A stretch of 64,000 nucleotides of DNA from assembly GCA_035772785.1 (NCBI GenBank), contig JAOCPU010000022.1:310001-374000 (forward strand). The letters are read 5' to 3'. Positions 23,375 to 36,788 of the stretch are shown piece after piece (the stretch's first letter is position 1; each line of letters begins with the position of its first letter). The DNA is from Phlebiopsis flavidoalba (Eukaryota > Basidiomycota > Agaricomycetes > Polyporales > Phanerochaetaceae). The translations under genes were made by a program, and so were the position numbers. The notes under the pieces are model-generated. The model saw nothing but the letters and a program-made list of their open reading frames with translations. It was not told where the DNA came from and ran no database searches.

Positions 23375-24241
23375 ATGCTCTTCTTCAAGTCCCTCGCTGT
23401 CCCTCTCCACTCTCGCCATTTGGCGCGATGTCTGCCTTTGCGGCTCCCGCTGCTGCTGAGACTGGCCTTGTCGCCCGCTGCAACTGCAAGCCCGTCCCCG
23501 CCATCATCTCCGACTTGAGGGTAGACATCAGCGCAAAAGAATAAAAAACACACGTACGACGCGATGGGTACACGCTCCTCTCTCCCTTTCGAGTACCGGA
23601 TTCATTACTCATACAGCCTTTGTAGCTAAGTTGACCGCCGTTACCTGCACGGAGGCGACCATCGGTCCCATCATCGCGGACATCAAGGCTAGGGTGGCCC
23701 GTCGCCGTCGGGGAGGTCAAGGCCTCGAGGGCCAGGGCGCAGACGTCATTCTTCGGCGTCGGTGCCGACGTGCTACTGTCATTGCCTGCCAGAGCTGTCC
23801 GTGGCTGGACCTTCGTCCTGGTTACGTACTCTCTCGCTTTCAGCTGCCAACATGATATCTGAAGGAGGCCATAGTACAGTTCTTTCGCTGGGCAATGTTC
23901 GCGTCGTCCCTCAACCATCTGCGCTGTCCGCCAATACCTCCATGCCTGCATCGCTTTGCATCGCTCCTCGCCCGGTCTAGGGTAAAGACTACCATTCTCG
24001 GTGTTCTCTTTAGGGTGTCTATTTATTGTTGAAGCGTCGTTTTCTGATCAAGTCCGTATCTCATTTTCGTACAGTGAGGTGCTCGGCGCACTCGTCCTTC
24101 GCGTCATCCACGTTCCACACCCGCCAACATCTTCGTTGGCCTCGACGTCGCCATCCTCGCGCTCATTGGTGCTTGCGTTTTGACGTCATTGTCAAGCTCA
24201 ATGTTCACCTTTTCATCTCTGTCCTCTGCATCCACCTCTAG
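23375..24241 (+). CDS. small secreted or membrane protein, unknown family, frame-broken
   Basis: The start MLFFKSLAVPL at 23375 resembles a signal peptide; after a frame break near 23,425 it continues MSAFAAPAAAETGLVARCNC and then KPVPAIISDLRVDISA. A probable intron follows (to the TAG near 23,625), then TAVTCTEATIGPIIADIKA. The frame moves on to ILRRR-type residues where the sister frame gives a hydrophobic Val/Ala-rich stretch, and the end has NIFVGLDVAILALIGACV near 24,125-24,180, a likely membrane helix. The stop is taken as TAG at 24241. I do not recognise the family. The CNC motif just after the predicted cleavage site and the repeated hydrophobic segments are the only notable traits. 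The intron and frames are uncertain. Confidence 0.45.
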
Positions 24242-27200
24242 ACGATGATGGCAGCGAGATCACTTGCTATCAGGAGCATCTAAAATATGTTACAACTGTT
24301 GGCAGTTTTACCACTTAATGATGATCTTGAGACTAATTACTTCTGCGATGGAACACAGCCCAGAAGGCAGAAGACTAAGGTGCACGCGTCGGGTTAGAGC
24401 GCTTGTGTGGCGCTTTCGCCAGGCGTTTTAAAATTTGTCGCCCTTGTCTTCGTCGCTCATGTTGGTTCAGACTGCCCCTGACAACGAACCGCTCAACAGA
24501 ACAGAACAGATCCCTTGATTGGTTTATCGGTATCACCAAAAGTATTTCAGGCGCCGTAGTTAAGTGGGCGAGGCCGTTCTGTGGATGCCAGAAGGTGAGG
24601 GTAACGGCGTGTACCACCTCAGTGATGCACACCACGTGCCACCATCGGGACGTTTTACATTGCGCCTCGTTCCACGCCACCGTCGGCCTCGCTTCTCAAT
24701 GCGCCGAGACAGATGCCTATGGAACGACTGGCAAAAAGCTGACTTGAACCCCTGATTTATTCGCGATTGGTCGATCAAACGCCACGAAGTCCCAAAATGG
24801 GGGTCTTCATCGGGACTGTGGGATCTCCCCTCCCTAGTCCCTACAACCTTACTCTTGCCCAATCAAACGTGTCTTACTGAAGAGGAGTGGAGATAATGCC
24901 TTGACCTCGTTTGTTTATAGCATCCTCTTCTAACCGTTGCTCATGGGAATGGCTTCGCAATAGTCCATGATCGTTTTGCTGTGCCTCGAATCTCTCATTT
25001 TACAAGCATCTTCTCTATCACCTCATCAAGCACGTCGGCCGTCCAGCATTCGATGTTCCCTGTCTGCGTAATTATACTCCATCCCCTCACAGATTCATAT
25101 CATATTGTGTTTGTACTGCATCTGACCCGCAGTAAGATTTAGTGAGATTACCTTGAACACTATTTTGCTCAAGAACGTGTCTCGAGGTCCTCGATGCCTT
25201 CACCGTTGCGCCGTTTGAGGCCGTACTTCATCTTGATGGCGACGACTTCGTGGGATACTCCTTGACGTCGGTCTACCCAGCTGAACGCCGTTATCCTTCA
25301 TCGATATAGGTCAAGGTTGTTGTGAGACCGATTGTCCCGCAATGCACGTAGCTTGCACGTGTTTATTACGCTGAATCACGCATCCCATGGCTCAACAGGT
25401 TGAATTCATGCTGTTTTCGTGCAGTGGCGCGTTTCGTGCTCGAGAAAACCTCCAAATACGAGCTAGACCTTCCAGCCCGGTCTCATCCTCGTAGAATGCT
25501 GGGGTCACTGTCAAACCATGAATGCACGCGCACAAGTGCTTGCGCAGACTCACCTCGCTAGCTTGTTGCGTCAACATAGCGCCAATCGAGCGTACGCATA
25601 TCAAATGCTATAAAAACCCATTGTTGAAGGCCCATTGCTGAGATGCCCCCCATAGCCCCTACGAACGTCTCCAGCAAACCCAACCAGAAAAGAAAACATG
25701 TCTCCTCACCCGACGGCCGATACACATCACCAGCAAGGCAACCGACTACGTTTGTCGCGGTCGCAAACTCGCTGAAGTCACAGTGTCGCTCTCGCCCCAA
25801 GGGTATCTACACTCTCGATCACTTAAGGTCCCTCGGGACGTGGGTTTGTCGTGTCGTGAGTCTTCAAATGAGTTTGTCTCGCGCACATTGCTGACTTATG
25901 CCCTGATCGGCATGTGGATCCTATTAGAAACACGTTGGCGGTGGCAATATACAAATTTTACAGGGTGGCGGCGCTGCCCCGGTTGGGACCTCTTCGATGG
26001 AAAGAGTCTGGGCGATTCCTCAACGTAGCTACGAAGAGGCATCCGCAGGGTGAATGGCGCATCGAGGACGTTGTCATACCAAGGCGATGACAAACTACGT
26101 GTGAGCTCTTGTCCATGTCCGGTTCTGGAGTGCCGCTTTTCTGATATCTATATGATTTCTAGCATTGTGAGGCCCAATCTGGAGGTTGGTTGGGTTGCAG
26201 AGTTTTGAGGACCCCCGATCAGAAGCCGGTTAAAGCATAATACCGGAAAATGATGGAACGAGCTTTGGCTGACATTACCTCCAGATCAAAGTTTGAGGAC
26301 CGCTCAATTTGGCACCCTTCATACCCTCCTATTCGTTCCTGAGTTTGAGGTCATTAATCGTCATCAAGCTCCTTACGAGGAGTAAATATCACAATATGCG
26401 TCTCTGTCTCTCGTATTTCTCAGAATCAGACCCTTGTAATTGTTGTTAATCCTACCAGTGAATTGAAAAAGCTTGCATACGTTGCATGATGACAAAAAGT
26501 TGCTCTTTGCGCGAGCATAGAATACTTCGTGGCTTCATTGCCATCGCTCCGAAACGTACACTGAAGAATTAAAGCTTGTTGAGTCTTTTCGAACAAGCCG
26601 CCGCTCGTAGCGCAGGCCTATCCCCGACTTCAGATCGTCAGGGAATATATTGATGGTGCGGAGCGCTCTGCCGAGAGTCCACACTCGCCGCGTTGGAGCG
26701 CCTTGGGCTTCTTTCCGCGTTTCCCCAAACGTTGCCCGACCGTGTTCTAAATGGTCTTCTCTGACCAAGCCTAAGACCAATGCCAGGAAAGCCTAATTAT
26801 TTCTCATTCTTACTTCTCTGTCTCGCAAACAGCGCAAATCTAGGGTGGGAAGTTGGCGAGGCGCTCCAGCTGGCACGACGGCATGAACAGTTCAGTACAA
26901 CGCTGCCCATCTACCAACCATTTGTAACGCGGTTGTCTTTTTCAGGTAATAACCTTTTTCATAACTCTCGCTTCCCCAGCGACATGAGCGAAGGGCTACC
27001 CCTGTACTGTCGGAATACTTCCCTGAGGTCCGCCTTCCATACCCTCATATATTTGCCGATTCATGTCGGTCTTCAAACACATTCTTCGCATTCCATCCAA
27101 CACTCACACGATTCCAAGAAGACAATTTTCAAAACTGTGTAGGAATGGTGAGACACGTTGGTGTCTTGTATGTATTATTTTTTACTGTGAATAACACGAC

Positions 27201-27729
27201 ATTATCTGCAGGGAGGAGCTCGACAACGCAGGGACGACCATTGATTTTGGATTGCGTGAGCAACAGATTCCGGTAGCCCACTAGGGACCCGGCTCATGTC
27301 TGTATCCCTCCGTGGCATCTCCTTGAGATGATTTATACGCCACAATTCTCTCAGAATTCTTTCGTCCCCCTGCCGCTATTCGATGTGCATGTTCGAACTT
27401 TATGCCATAAATAGTACGCCGCGTCTCAAAAACGGTTTATTGATCCCTTCCACACCTGACATCGGCATCATATGATTCAATGCACCACAGGGCACCCCCA
27501 GCGGCATTCCACTCTTTGCTCCATGGAGAACGTGTTTGAATGAAAATTACGATATGCATGTCTATTCAGCGACGTTCATCTGTATTATGAGCCATGTGAG
27601 TCTTCTGCCATCTAAGCCAAAGTATTCAGTAATCTGAACTGGCCACAACACATGACAGTGGTAGCGTAAGGAGTCCGTTCACGCCGTCATTGTTCTAATA
27701 TTGACGAAAACAGGGACCTCAACGAAAGG
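24242..27729. other. gene-poor region
   Basis: Many short frames, none with a motif I know. The least random are 24,403-24,747 (+), 25,643-25,894 (+), 25,558-25,800 (-) and 26,780-27,142 (+). I see no tRNA, no long repeat and no transposase signature. AT-rich parts near 26.1-26.5 and 27.15-27.7 kb look like ordinary intergenic DNA. Confidence 0.4.
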
Positions 27730-27737
27730 TATAAATA
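27730..27737 (+). promoter_or_regulatory. TATA box of inhibitor unit 1
   Basis: TATAAATA lies 80 bp before the proposed ATG at 27810. Units 3, 4, 5 and 7 of the array have a TATA-like element at a similar distance (86-99 bp). Confidence 0.5.
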
Positions 27738-27809
27738 TTCGTATTTACACCCCTGCCATTACCATCACACAGCATTCGCCAGCACTCACACTGACAACTC
27801 GAACAAGTA

Positions 27810-28532
27810 ATGCCGCTCAGCTCGCAAATCTCCCGACGGCGAGTACGAAATCTCAGCAAAGCCACGCCGGCGTTTGCCCCTAGCGCCGCTCTCGGCCGCA
27901 CAACGTCCGCGAGGATAGTTCGTCGCGCTTTGAGTCGTCACCTAAGGGCAAATCTTAGAGCTTCATCCCTCAAACCCCGACGTCGGCACTGAGGGCACGG
28001 CCGTCTCGTTGTAAGAGGTCTCACATGCTCACGGCCACTACCTAAAGTGACTGCAGAGTGCAGGTGGACCATCGAGAAGGTCGACGACGGCAAGTACAAA
28101 CTTGCAGGCTGGTGTGGCAGCGCCCGGTTGAGAGGGACAGCCGACGGGCTCCTGTGGGCCTTCTTGACCGACGAAGAGCAAGCTAAGGCGGGGCGAGTGG
28201 CTTATCCAGGATATTTCTTACCCAAATGGCGAAACACAACTTCATGTATGGTTTCCTCGCCTAGGTCGTCACGTAGCGTTTGCTGACGATGCTCTCGCCT
28301 ATCTAAGTAATCGTGAGGCCCACAACTCGATAGCGGAACGGATGAGGCAGCCGAACCCAGGATGCCAACGAGAAGCATGGGTGACGATGGCTTGTGGTTT
28401 GTCACCCTGTGCTAGCACTGATAATTTATTTTTCCCCTAGATCTAAAGTTCAGCCCTCTCATCGTCCAACCGTCGTTTCCTCCGAGATACCCCGATTTTT
28501 GAAGTCTTTGTTATATCAAACCTATCAACTGA
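27810..28532 (+). CDS. I66-like peptidase inhibitor, array unit 1, frame-broken
   Basis: I66 proteins (cospin-like, beta-trefoil) are fungal cytosolic or secreted inhibitors of serine proteases, believed to protect against animals or competitors. Here the first exon begins at ATG 27810 and contains PDGEYEI (near 27,836-27,857), matching PDGRYKI of unit 2. An intron ends at the CAG before G-TGG, giving WTIEKVDDGKYKLAGW and then DGLLWAFLTDEEQAKAG. One frame change later comes EWLIQDISYPNGETQLH, ending near 28,247. The next exon has DDGLWFVT (near 28,383-28,407) and the last has VQPLIVQPSFPPRYPDFEVF-type residues ending at TGA 28532. The Trp-Thr-Ile-Glu motif, the EEQ-EW segment and the QPLIVxPSxPP tail match the family pattern. 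About three single-base breaks are needed. Target protease unknown. Confidence 0.7.
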
Positions 28533-29857
28533 GGGTCGTCTTCTTGTGACAAATCACCCCTTGACTAGCATTGGTCTGGCGTACATATATTTGTATTTGT
28601 GTTCGTAGGCTGACTGCCACCGGCAGCACGTAGGCTCTTGTTGTACATTTAGGTTCAGTTGTGACAATGATGCGACGTGTATGCTTTTGTACACTCATCA
28701 CGGTATCTGTATCTTTTCGTTTGCTCATAACCCATAATTTCCGTTCGAAGAGTCCTCGAAGGTATGATAACAGACTCAGTAGTCGACTTCATAATTTTGG
28801 AGAACTTTGGGACCAATGATGGCGTGGGAGCTAGATGCCTAAAATGGTCATCACGCCTCGCCCCTGGCTCGTGTGCTATTTGTCTTCCACCTGGGAACAT
28901 CATCGGGGGGGGGGGGGGGGCACAAGAGACACTGGCCTAAAAACAGCCTGGACCCATCAGTACACGACGTCGTCGCTTACTGTAGTCTGAGTCAAAGGCT
29001 GCTGACAAACGCTAGTAATGGATGTGAGAGCAGCGCGGCGTTTCTCTCGCAGGTTGATTACGACAATGATGTTTCGCCCCCTATGCTGCCCAATACTGTA
29101 GTATAAGGTCGGACGTGTTTCACAGCGTTCTACGGCGCGAAAGCATGACTTTTCGCTTGTTTTCTAGTTGCGAAACTTCATCCATACGACGGAGTGAGGC
29201 TCATGTCGATACACGACCACACTCGGCGTCCATTCTCTGACTCGAAGGCCATGGAGTGCATTCGTAGCTGCCATTCTTTGAGCGATGGCTCGATGAGGAA
29301 TCAGAAAAACCTCATTATCAGGCGTCGCTCATTTCTTTCGCAGGAGACTTCTAGGCATGGTCCCGACTCTTCTACGACAGTGATGGGATCACAGGTAAAT
29401 CACTGAAGTCGCCTTCATTTGCAGCGCCTTGTACTCCATCCCCCCTCGTGACAAGGTGGAGGGGTTGGAAAGGACGAGGCTATGGATTCCTCTGGTGGTA
29501 AACGGACACCCTGGTATAGCGGCTATCATTTATCCATTGACTAAAAAGCTGCTGAATTTTCTGACTTCGTTCTGGCATGACCGCGGACCATACTTCGCGT
29601 CGTGTCTCAAGGTCATTACGTTGCTGCTCTCGGTGTTTCATTTAGGGCCGTTTGTGAGCCGACGCTTGGAACGTTAACATCATACATCTTCCAGGATCCA
29701 CTTATACTGGCATTTGAACGGGCTTTATGAGGTGGCGATCGAACGCCGTAATCACTAGCCGCTGTGAGAAAAATAAAACACTGCTGCTGCCTATGGATGC
29801 TCCATCTCACCTCCCCACAAGCTCAGACTTGTTTGTTGCCAACCGGTCAAACTCAAG
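28533..29857. other. spacer with anonymous ORFs
   Basis: The spacer holds a 16-G run (28,905-28,920) and plus-strand frames at 28,873-29,106, 29,194-29,406 and 29,429-29,677. The last reads YSIPPRDKVEGLERTRLWIP and onwards with a hydrophobic centre. None shows the inhibitor signature and I recognise no family. Confidence 0.35.
28905..28920. repeat. 16-G homopolymer
   Basis: Sixteen consecutive G on the + strand in spacer DNA. Confidence 0.8.
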
Positions 29858-29991
29858 ATGCAGCCCATTCCCGACGGCAGGTACAAGATCTTCAGCATGA
29901 CGAACAAGTTTGTTGTCGGTCGCAGGCCCTCCGACGACAAACCATTCTGCGTCCGGATCCCGTGGGTATTTACACTGTTGCCCCACTTCTG

Positions 29992-31508
29992 CATCAGAAA
30001 AAAAACAGAAAGTAGACCTTGCCAGATCTAGCAAGATCAAAGACCTACTTGCGAGGTCAACTCAACCGTGCAAGGCAGGACTAGAGTTAATCTTAGGAAT
30101 GGTAATCTAATACAGCCGCGCAAGATCAACTCCATCATGCGCGACAATGCAGAACAATCAATTATCGTGCACGGCCGAAGCAAGGTATAGCGAGACTTTA
30201 TTAGATATACTCCGGCCGACCATGATAATGATATTTGTTTCGTTCTCGCACTAATGCATCACACCGGGTAATAGTTGGAACACAAAATATATTGAAAGTC
30301 TATTAAATACTGTTGCTAAATACATGCAATAAATACATAGACTCCCGAAGTAGTGTGGCAGACCAGTCGGCAACCCTTGAACAAGCATTCATGAGCTGCA
30401 GAGTGTGGTGCAAGTGAGTACAAACTTACGCAATAGTGTATATGTTCTCGTACATGTGTTGATCATGAACCTCGGCTGCTGCTAGCGTGTCTTCGTGACG
30501 AGTCGTGAGAGGTCGTGAGCATGAAGTTGTGCATGTCGCGTGTTTGGGGGGACTCACATGTCGCGCAACCTGGTGGTGCTGTAGCCATGCATTGTATGCA
30601 TACGCTCTACAGACTAGACTGCGAGTTGCTATAGGTCCGAAGCATCTATTGTGTAGTAATGAGCTGCATATATGCGCGTAAAAGGGAGTGGAAAGGACTT
30701 ACCAAAGAGGACCAGAGGCCACTCTCGGTACATGTCGCATATAACTACCATGAAAACCACATACCCTCATATCACGGATCAACGTTCTGACGGAGACCCT
30801 GGCAGGCAGCGAATGATGCGTACCTAAACACCACTGGGCTTATCCGACAGGTGGTGTCGACAGAGTGTTTTCCGTGAGGATCGCCGGTCGGGGCATGAGT
30901 AGTCAAGTGGTCTGCACTCAAGTGGTAGGGCAGTAAGTGAGCAAAGAGACTTAAGGGTCGAGGAAAGAGAAAGGACTCTAAGGTGGAACGGGAGGGTGGC
31001 GGTGGTGGTAGTCGGGGGGAAAGAAACTCAGGACACGGCGAGCGCGTCGATGGCCTCTATATATGGGCCCCCTCAGCAGGCTTCCCACGGCTGTGGTCCA
31101 AAGGAGACAGCAGGGTGGCCGTAGCCAATAGCGTCGCTCGGATAAACAGCCTTGGGTAAAGGGCATGAATGGAGGTGGTCGAACAGGAGTCTGCAGTCTG
31201 CTCAGTGCACAAGTGCTCTGCGCGGATCAGCTGCCCGGAGCGCTCATGGTACGGGCCGCGGGGTCTTCACCCGCGTCGCGGGTTAGGTTTTCTCTCACAA
31301 TACCTTTGGCTTATCGTGCAAGAGGCGTGATGTTCTAGTGATACCATATCTCTCCCCGCACGACGAGCCATTCCCTTTTTCTGTCGCACACGCAAATGCA
31401 CACGACTTTACTAGGTATATTATGACCAACCCCTACCCTGCACGACGACGTTGATTCGCCCAATCTCGCATGACCTTGGTAGGTCTTCATTTGTCTTTTT
31501 TTCTGATG
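29992..31508. mobile_element. possible non-autonomous DNA transposon with inverted ends
   Basis: The left end CATCAGAAAAAAAAACAG (from 29,992) and the reverse complement of the right end CATCAGAAAAAAAGACAA (up to 31,508) match, and similarity continues for about 46 bp (AGACCT... ending GCAAGAT versus GCGAGAT), roughly three quarters identical by eye. A later GTGCAAGG / GTGCAGGG match suggests the arms go further. The 1.5-kb interior has no long open frame and no transposase motif I can see. I find no clear target-site duplication. It sits within the first gap of inhibitor unit 2. Confidence 0.45.
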
Positions 31509-32383
31509 TGCTGGTACTGATGGTGGACGTAACGTACGTTGAAGCATTCGCTGTCACTCCGCATGAGTATATATTGATCGTAAATGGTATAGTGGACAAT
31601 CGAGAGCGTTGGCGGGGGCAATTACAAGCTGCTAGCTGGCGATGCACCTGTTGGGGATCTTGATGGCCTCCTGTGGGCGTTGTTCACTGATGAAGAGCAA
31701 GAAGACGCGGGGCGAATGGGTGATACAGCCAGTTTCCACAAATGGGCAAGGACTGCTACATGTATGTTCAGGACGACTATTACGATTTATGAATAATAAA
31801 TCGTTTCCAATGCGTGTTTGGGTATTGGGGTTCTCTTCCTAACCCAAAATTTCGTAGTAAGCGTGGGAAAGTGTGAATTTTGTTACCGTTCGATTCAAAA
31901 TTGAGCGTCTCTTGGGCGTCCGCCAACCTTAACCCTAGGGTTTCCAATACAAATTTGATCAAAACTTGTCCGATTTTCTGACATTGGTCGTACATGAATC
32001 TGGCTTGCCGAATATTGCTACTAACTATGCAGACCTCTGAAAACTACCCCCCGGTCAAGTCGTTACGCTAAGCGCCCGATGTTTTCAACTCTTGCAGCTC
32101 TCACAAACTTCGACGAACTTTCGTTCCAGAATTAGCGCCCGTCTGTCCGCCGCCTTACCTTGCGGAGGACATACTCTGCTGTGCTAGTGGGTATTTAGTG
32201 ACCTCTAAAGCGTTTATCTCAGTCATAGATGTATTATTTAATTTTTCTGTCTCTGTTAACATGCCAATTGACGTCAATGCATTCGTGTTTTCTGCACTTT
32301 GTCGAGTTTCGGCATTCTCCGCGCGCCACAACGGTTTTGATCGCTTCCGCTGCACGAGTGACGACGCGTGTCTGCCCTGCTTG

Positions 32384-32441
32384 CTCTCTCTCTGTCTCTC
32401 TCTTTCTCTCTCTCTCGTCTCTCTCTGTCTCTCTCTCTCTC
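32384..32441. repeat. (CT)n microsatellite
   Basis: About 58 bp of imperfect CT repeats with occasional G and T interruptions on the + strand. Confidence 0.9.
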
Positions 32442-33119
32442 GCACCCATGCTCTTTGCACGCACCCTATCACGTGCACGCCATGCACCTGGCATCGTTGC
32501 GCGGCGGCAAGCGACTGCTTTTGCGTCCCACCTCTCCCGTGAATCCTCCAGGGTGGGCTCATTCGTGCGCACGCCGCCCTTGCACGCTTCGCCCCCACGG
32601 TGGGCGTCACCGCCTGATTTCATCCGCTGGTGTCATGCCATTGCATACCCACGCCACGCCGTGCAGCGCGGTCAGCTGAACTTCAAACTGCATCGCGCAC
32701 AAAGTTGTATCTTGCCGCCCAATGTCCACATGCGCGGGCCAGACACCGCACACGAGGCGGACAGGACATGCGAGCAGAGACTGCTCGCGTAGCCTTGCAC
32801 ATCTCGCGCGAGCCGATGCACGACGACGGTGGACTGGGCACTGCCGTCGCCAACAGCCAGATGTCTTGTCACATCCTAACAAGACATCGCGCTCGGTGCC
32901 GTGGCAGCGCCTCATGGTGGGTCTCTTTCTCTTACACTCACTCTGCCGTGCTGACTGATCATCTAGCACAGGCTTTGGCTCTACAGCGTCGTCGCCCCCA
33001 GACCTTGAAGACTCGCTGCGGACGTCCCTGACGTTGTCGAACGGCGTCCGGCGCATAAGGCCGCCACGTCCTGCGGCGCGTACGCCGTCGCTTTCCAAAA
33101 CCGCCATTTTAACAGGAGG

Positions 33120-33600
33120 GCGGGCCGTGCACCAATGCCTCACCCACCGCCCCCTCGCCATCGTCAAGGCCGGCCGCTGAAGCCTCGCACCTGCCCCATG
33201 CAGTCTCGTCAGCACCGCCCCGCGCACGCCGTCGCTCCGAGTCAACCCCGGGGACAGCCCCAGCAGGTCAGTACTCACACACTGTGTGTCACTCGTCTTC
33301 TCTGACGCGTTCGTCAGGTCTCGCCCGCGCCCGTCTCGCACACAAGCCTCTCACCTGATCGGGCTATACCCGCCCTCTTGTCATCGTCAATTCCGGCCAC
33401 CGAGGTCTCGCACCCACCCCATGCGGTCCCTCTTAAGCACCGCGGGGCTGATGTCCGGCGTTCTCGCACGCCACCGCACTGAGTCGACAGGACAGGTGAG
33501 CACCCACAACCCACGCCCATCCTGCCTTTTCTGATGCGTTCGTCAGATTTCGCGCCTCGCGCACAAGCCTCTCATCTGATTAGGCAGTCGGCTGATCCGA
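33120..33600. repeat. about 225-bp tandem repeat, two to three copies
   Basis: Paired landmarks recur at about 220-230 bp: CTGACGCGTTCGTCAG near 33,302 and CTGATGCGTTCGTCAG near 33,531; CACAAGCCTCTCACCTGAT near 33,341 and CACAAGCCTCTCATCTGAT near 33,563; GCCATCGTCAAGGCCGGCC near 33,157 and GTCATCGTCAATTCCGGCC near 33,379. The copies are diverged. Confidence 0.75.
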
Positions 33601-34241
33601 GCCTCGTCTCGCGCACAGGCCGCCCCTCCTAAACGTGCACCCAGCAAATTCGAAGACCCACCCAGCCTCCAGGTCATCTGCGCTGACTCAGCGGGGGGCC
33701 TTGAGACCCGCAAGAGGTCTGTGATGGCCCCATCGACGCGCGCCGTCTGCATCGCTCCGAGACGAACGCACTCGTGCCCGAGTGTGCACAAGACCATGCG
33801 GTACTCAATTACATGTTCCGTTCACGTACCAGCGCGCGACGAGCCGAGCGCAGCTCTCGGCGAGGAGCGCGCCCGATAGAACACAATGATGAGCAACCCT
33901 TAAAATGTTGCAAATACTTACTACAAGTCACACAAAGTTATTCATAAATCGGTCGAGCCAGAAATGGCCCGCATCCGCTAGTCTACTTGTTCTACGGAAA
34001 CTGACTACTGTAATGTGCTACGTCATAGCATTTTGCGACCGGATATGATGAATGGATGGGTTGCAACTACAGAAGAGGACGCAAACGAGAAGCAGGTTTG
34101 TTGTACGTTGTCTGAAAATCAGAGATTATCTGACAATATTTCACCATGTCAGATCGCCATCAGGCCGCTCATTGTTCAGCCGTCATTCCCTCCACGATAT
34201 ACCCCTCCTTCGAGGTCTTCGTTATCAAACCTGCCAGTTAG

Positions 34242-35128
34242 ATTGGCGACTTTTGAGTGACCACTCTCTGCACTGATAGCCAGCATCAAAACCAGTTCTT
34301 TGGGTGTTGCGTCTATATCGTGTGTCGTCAACCAAAGTGTAGTTCAGCGAGATTGCCTCTTTCATGTACTTTAGCATCGGCGTGCTTGGATCGATTGAGA
34401 TTTTCCAACTATACCCATGGCTTGAGAAACCCTCCATGCGCGACTCAAATCCGTGATTATTTATGCTGGCCAATGGTACTGATCATGATTTCTGGTTTCA
34501 CTCATCTCTCGCTTCTCGCTGCTTAAAGCAGATCATTATTCCGGCGGCTCGACAGAAGTGTATGCAAATGTACTCTTTGAATGCCCGCTGCTCCTTTCCA
34601 GCCCCTTCCCTGTCACTTTCATTTGCATTACAGGGCCTTTATCGCGGATATAGTACCTGAGAGACGTCATAATGCGCACATGCCCGAACGACACAACCTT
34701 CCTATTGCAGCGTGCCTCGGTATGATCCGGCGCGACCGCTTCCAAACAAGCGCGCGGGCCTCTTTTCAAACTCGATTATGTACTTACGAGCATGGAGGCT
34801 CTCTTGAGGTTCCCGGTCGCTGGGCGAGAGCCGAAGAACAACAACAGCTGATACTTATGGTTCGTTCCAAATTGCTCAGTCGGCTCATAATCTTACTTTC
34901 CTGCAACTTCCGTCACCTTCTTATCCAGATCCTTCCAGCAGCAACTTGACAGCGGAGTCTTGTTCAATTGACGTCCCCATCTCCATGTGTGCCTTGACCA
35001 CAATGATTCCTCGTAGCTGCCCATTTCGTCTAGACATTCAATACACCCGTTAAATTAAATCCACATGGTTCATCGCCTTCTTTCCTATATCACCGCTTGA
35101 CGGCACTGTGTCAAATTCAGACGGTTGA
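34242..35128. other. spacer before the peroxidase gene
   Basis: Short frames only, the longest at 34,581-34,949 (+, 122 aa) without a recognisable motif. I see no RNA gene or repeat. Confidence 0.4.
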
Positions 35129-35134
35129 TATAAA
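35129..35134 (+). promoter_or_regulatory. TATA box of the peroxidase gene
   Basis: TATAAA lies 72 bp before the ATG at 35201, the usual distance for a fungal TATA promoter. Confidence 0.55.
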
Positions 35135-35200
35135 GGCGTTCACCGTCGACTCAGATGTCCGCTGGACATCTTTCCTCTTGCTGGCCTCAAGACCATCATC

Positions 35201-36788
<1,588 letters not shown>

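Larger units (their letters stand above)
31784..33953. mobile_element. second insertion in inhibitor unit 2 (type uncertain)
   Basis: Between block 2 and block 3 of the split inhibitor lie about 2.2 kb of unrelated DNA. The 14-mer CGATTTATGAATAA near 31,784 recurs inverted near 33,940-33,953, which could be element ends, though the left copy is itself part of a small palindrome. Inside are a CT-rich microsatellite and GC-rich repeats (32.3-33.85 kb). A 244-aa minus-strand frame at 32,607-33,341 is Arg/Ala-rich and looks compositional. No transposase seen. Confidence 0.35.
29858..34241 (+). pseudogene. I66-like inhibitor, array unit 2, split by two insertions
   Basis: Three separated blocks together make one complete family member. 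Block 1 (29,858-29,991) is the N-terminus: MQPIPDGRYKIFSMTNKFVV then GRRPSDDK, the family's VGR-x-x-x-D-D segment. Block 2 (31,603-31,761) starts right after an AG with WTIESVGGGNYKLLAGDAPV, then DGLLWALFTDEEQEDAG and, after one frame change, EWVIQPVSTNGQGLLH. Block 3 is an exon with GWVATTEEDANEKQ (ending at 34,095), an intron of 57 bp (34,096-34,152), and a final exon IAIRPLIVQPSFPPRYTPP that needs one frame change to reach FEVFVIKPAS and TAG at 34,241. Other units span 0.6-1.0 kb; this one spans 4.4 kb. Gaps of 1.6 and 2.3 kb are filled by unrelated DNA, so I call the gene disrupted. Alternatively two truncated copies lie in a row. Confidence 0.6.

Noticed and set aside
23385..23951. 188-aa minus-strand ORF
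   Set aside because: It lies antisense to the plus-strand small protein gene whose signal peptide and intron are recognisable; it has no motif of its own.
30353..31325. Possible solo LTR (TATATATGG-like box near 31,060, TG and CA ends)
   Set aside because: No matching second LTR or target duplication could be found, and the inverted ends at 29,992 and 31,508 describe the block better.
32607..33341. 244-aa minus-strand ORF in the GC-rich insertion
   Set aside because: Arg/Ala-rich and running through tandem repeats; no motif; explained by composition.
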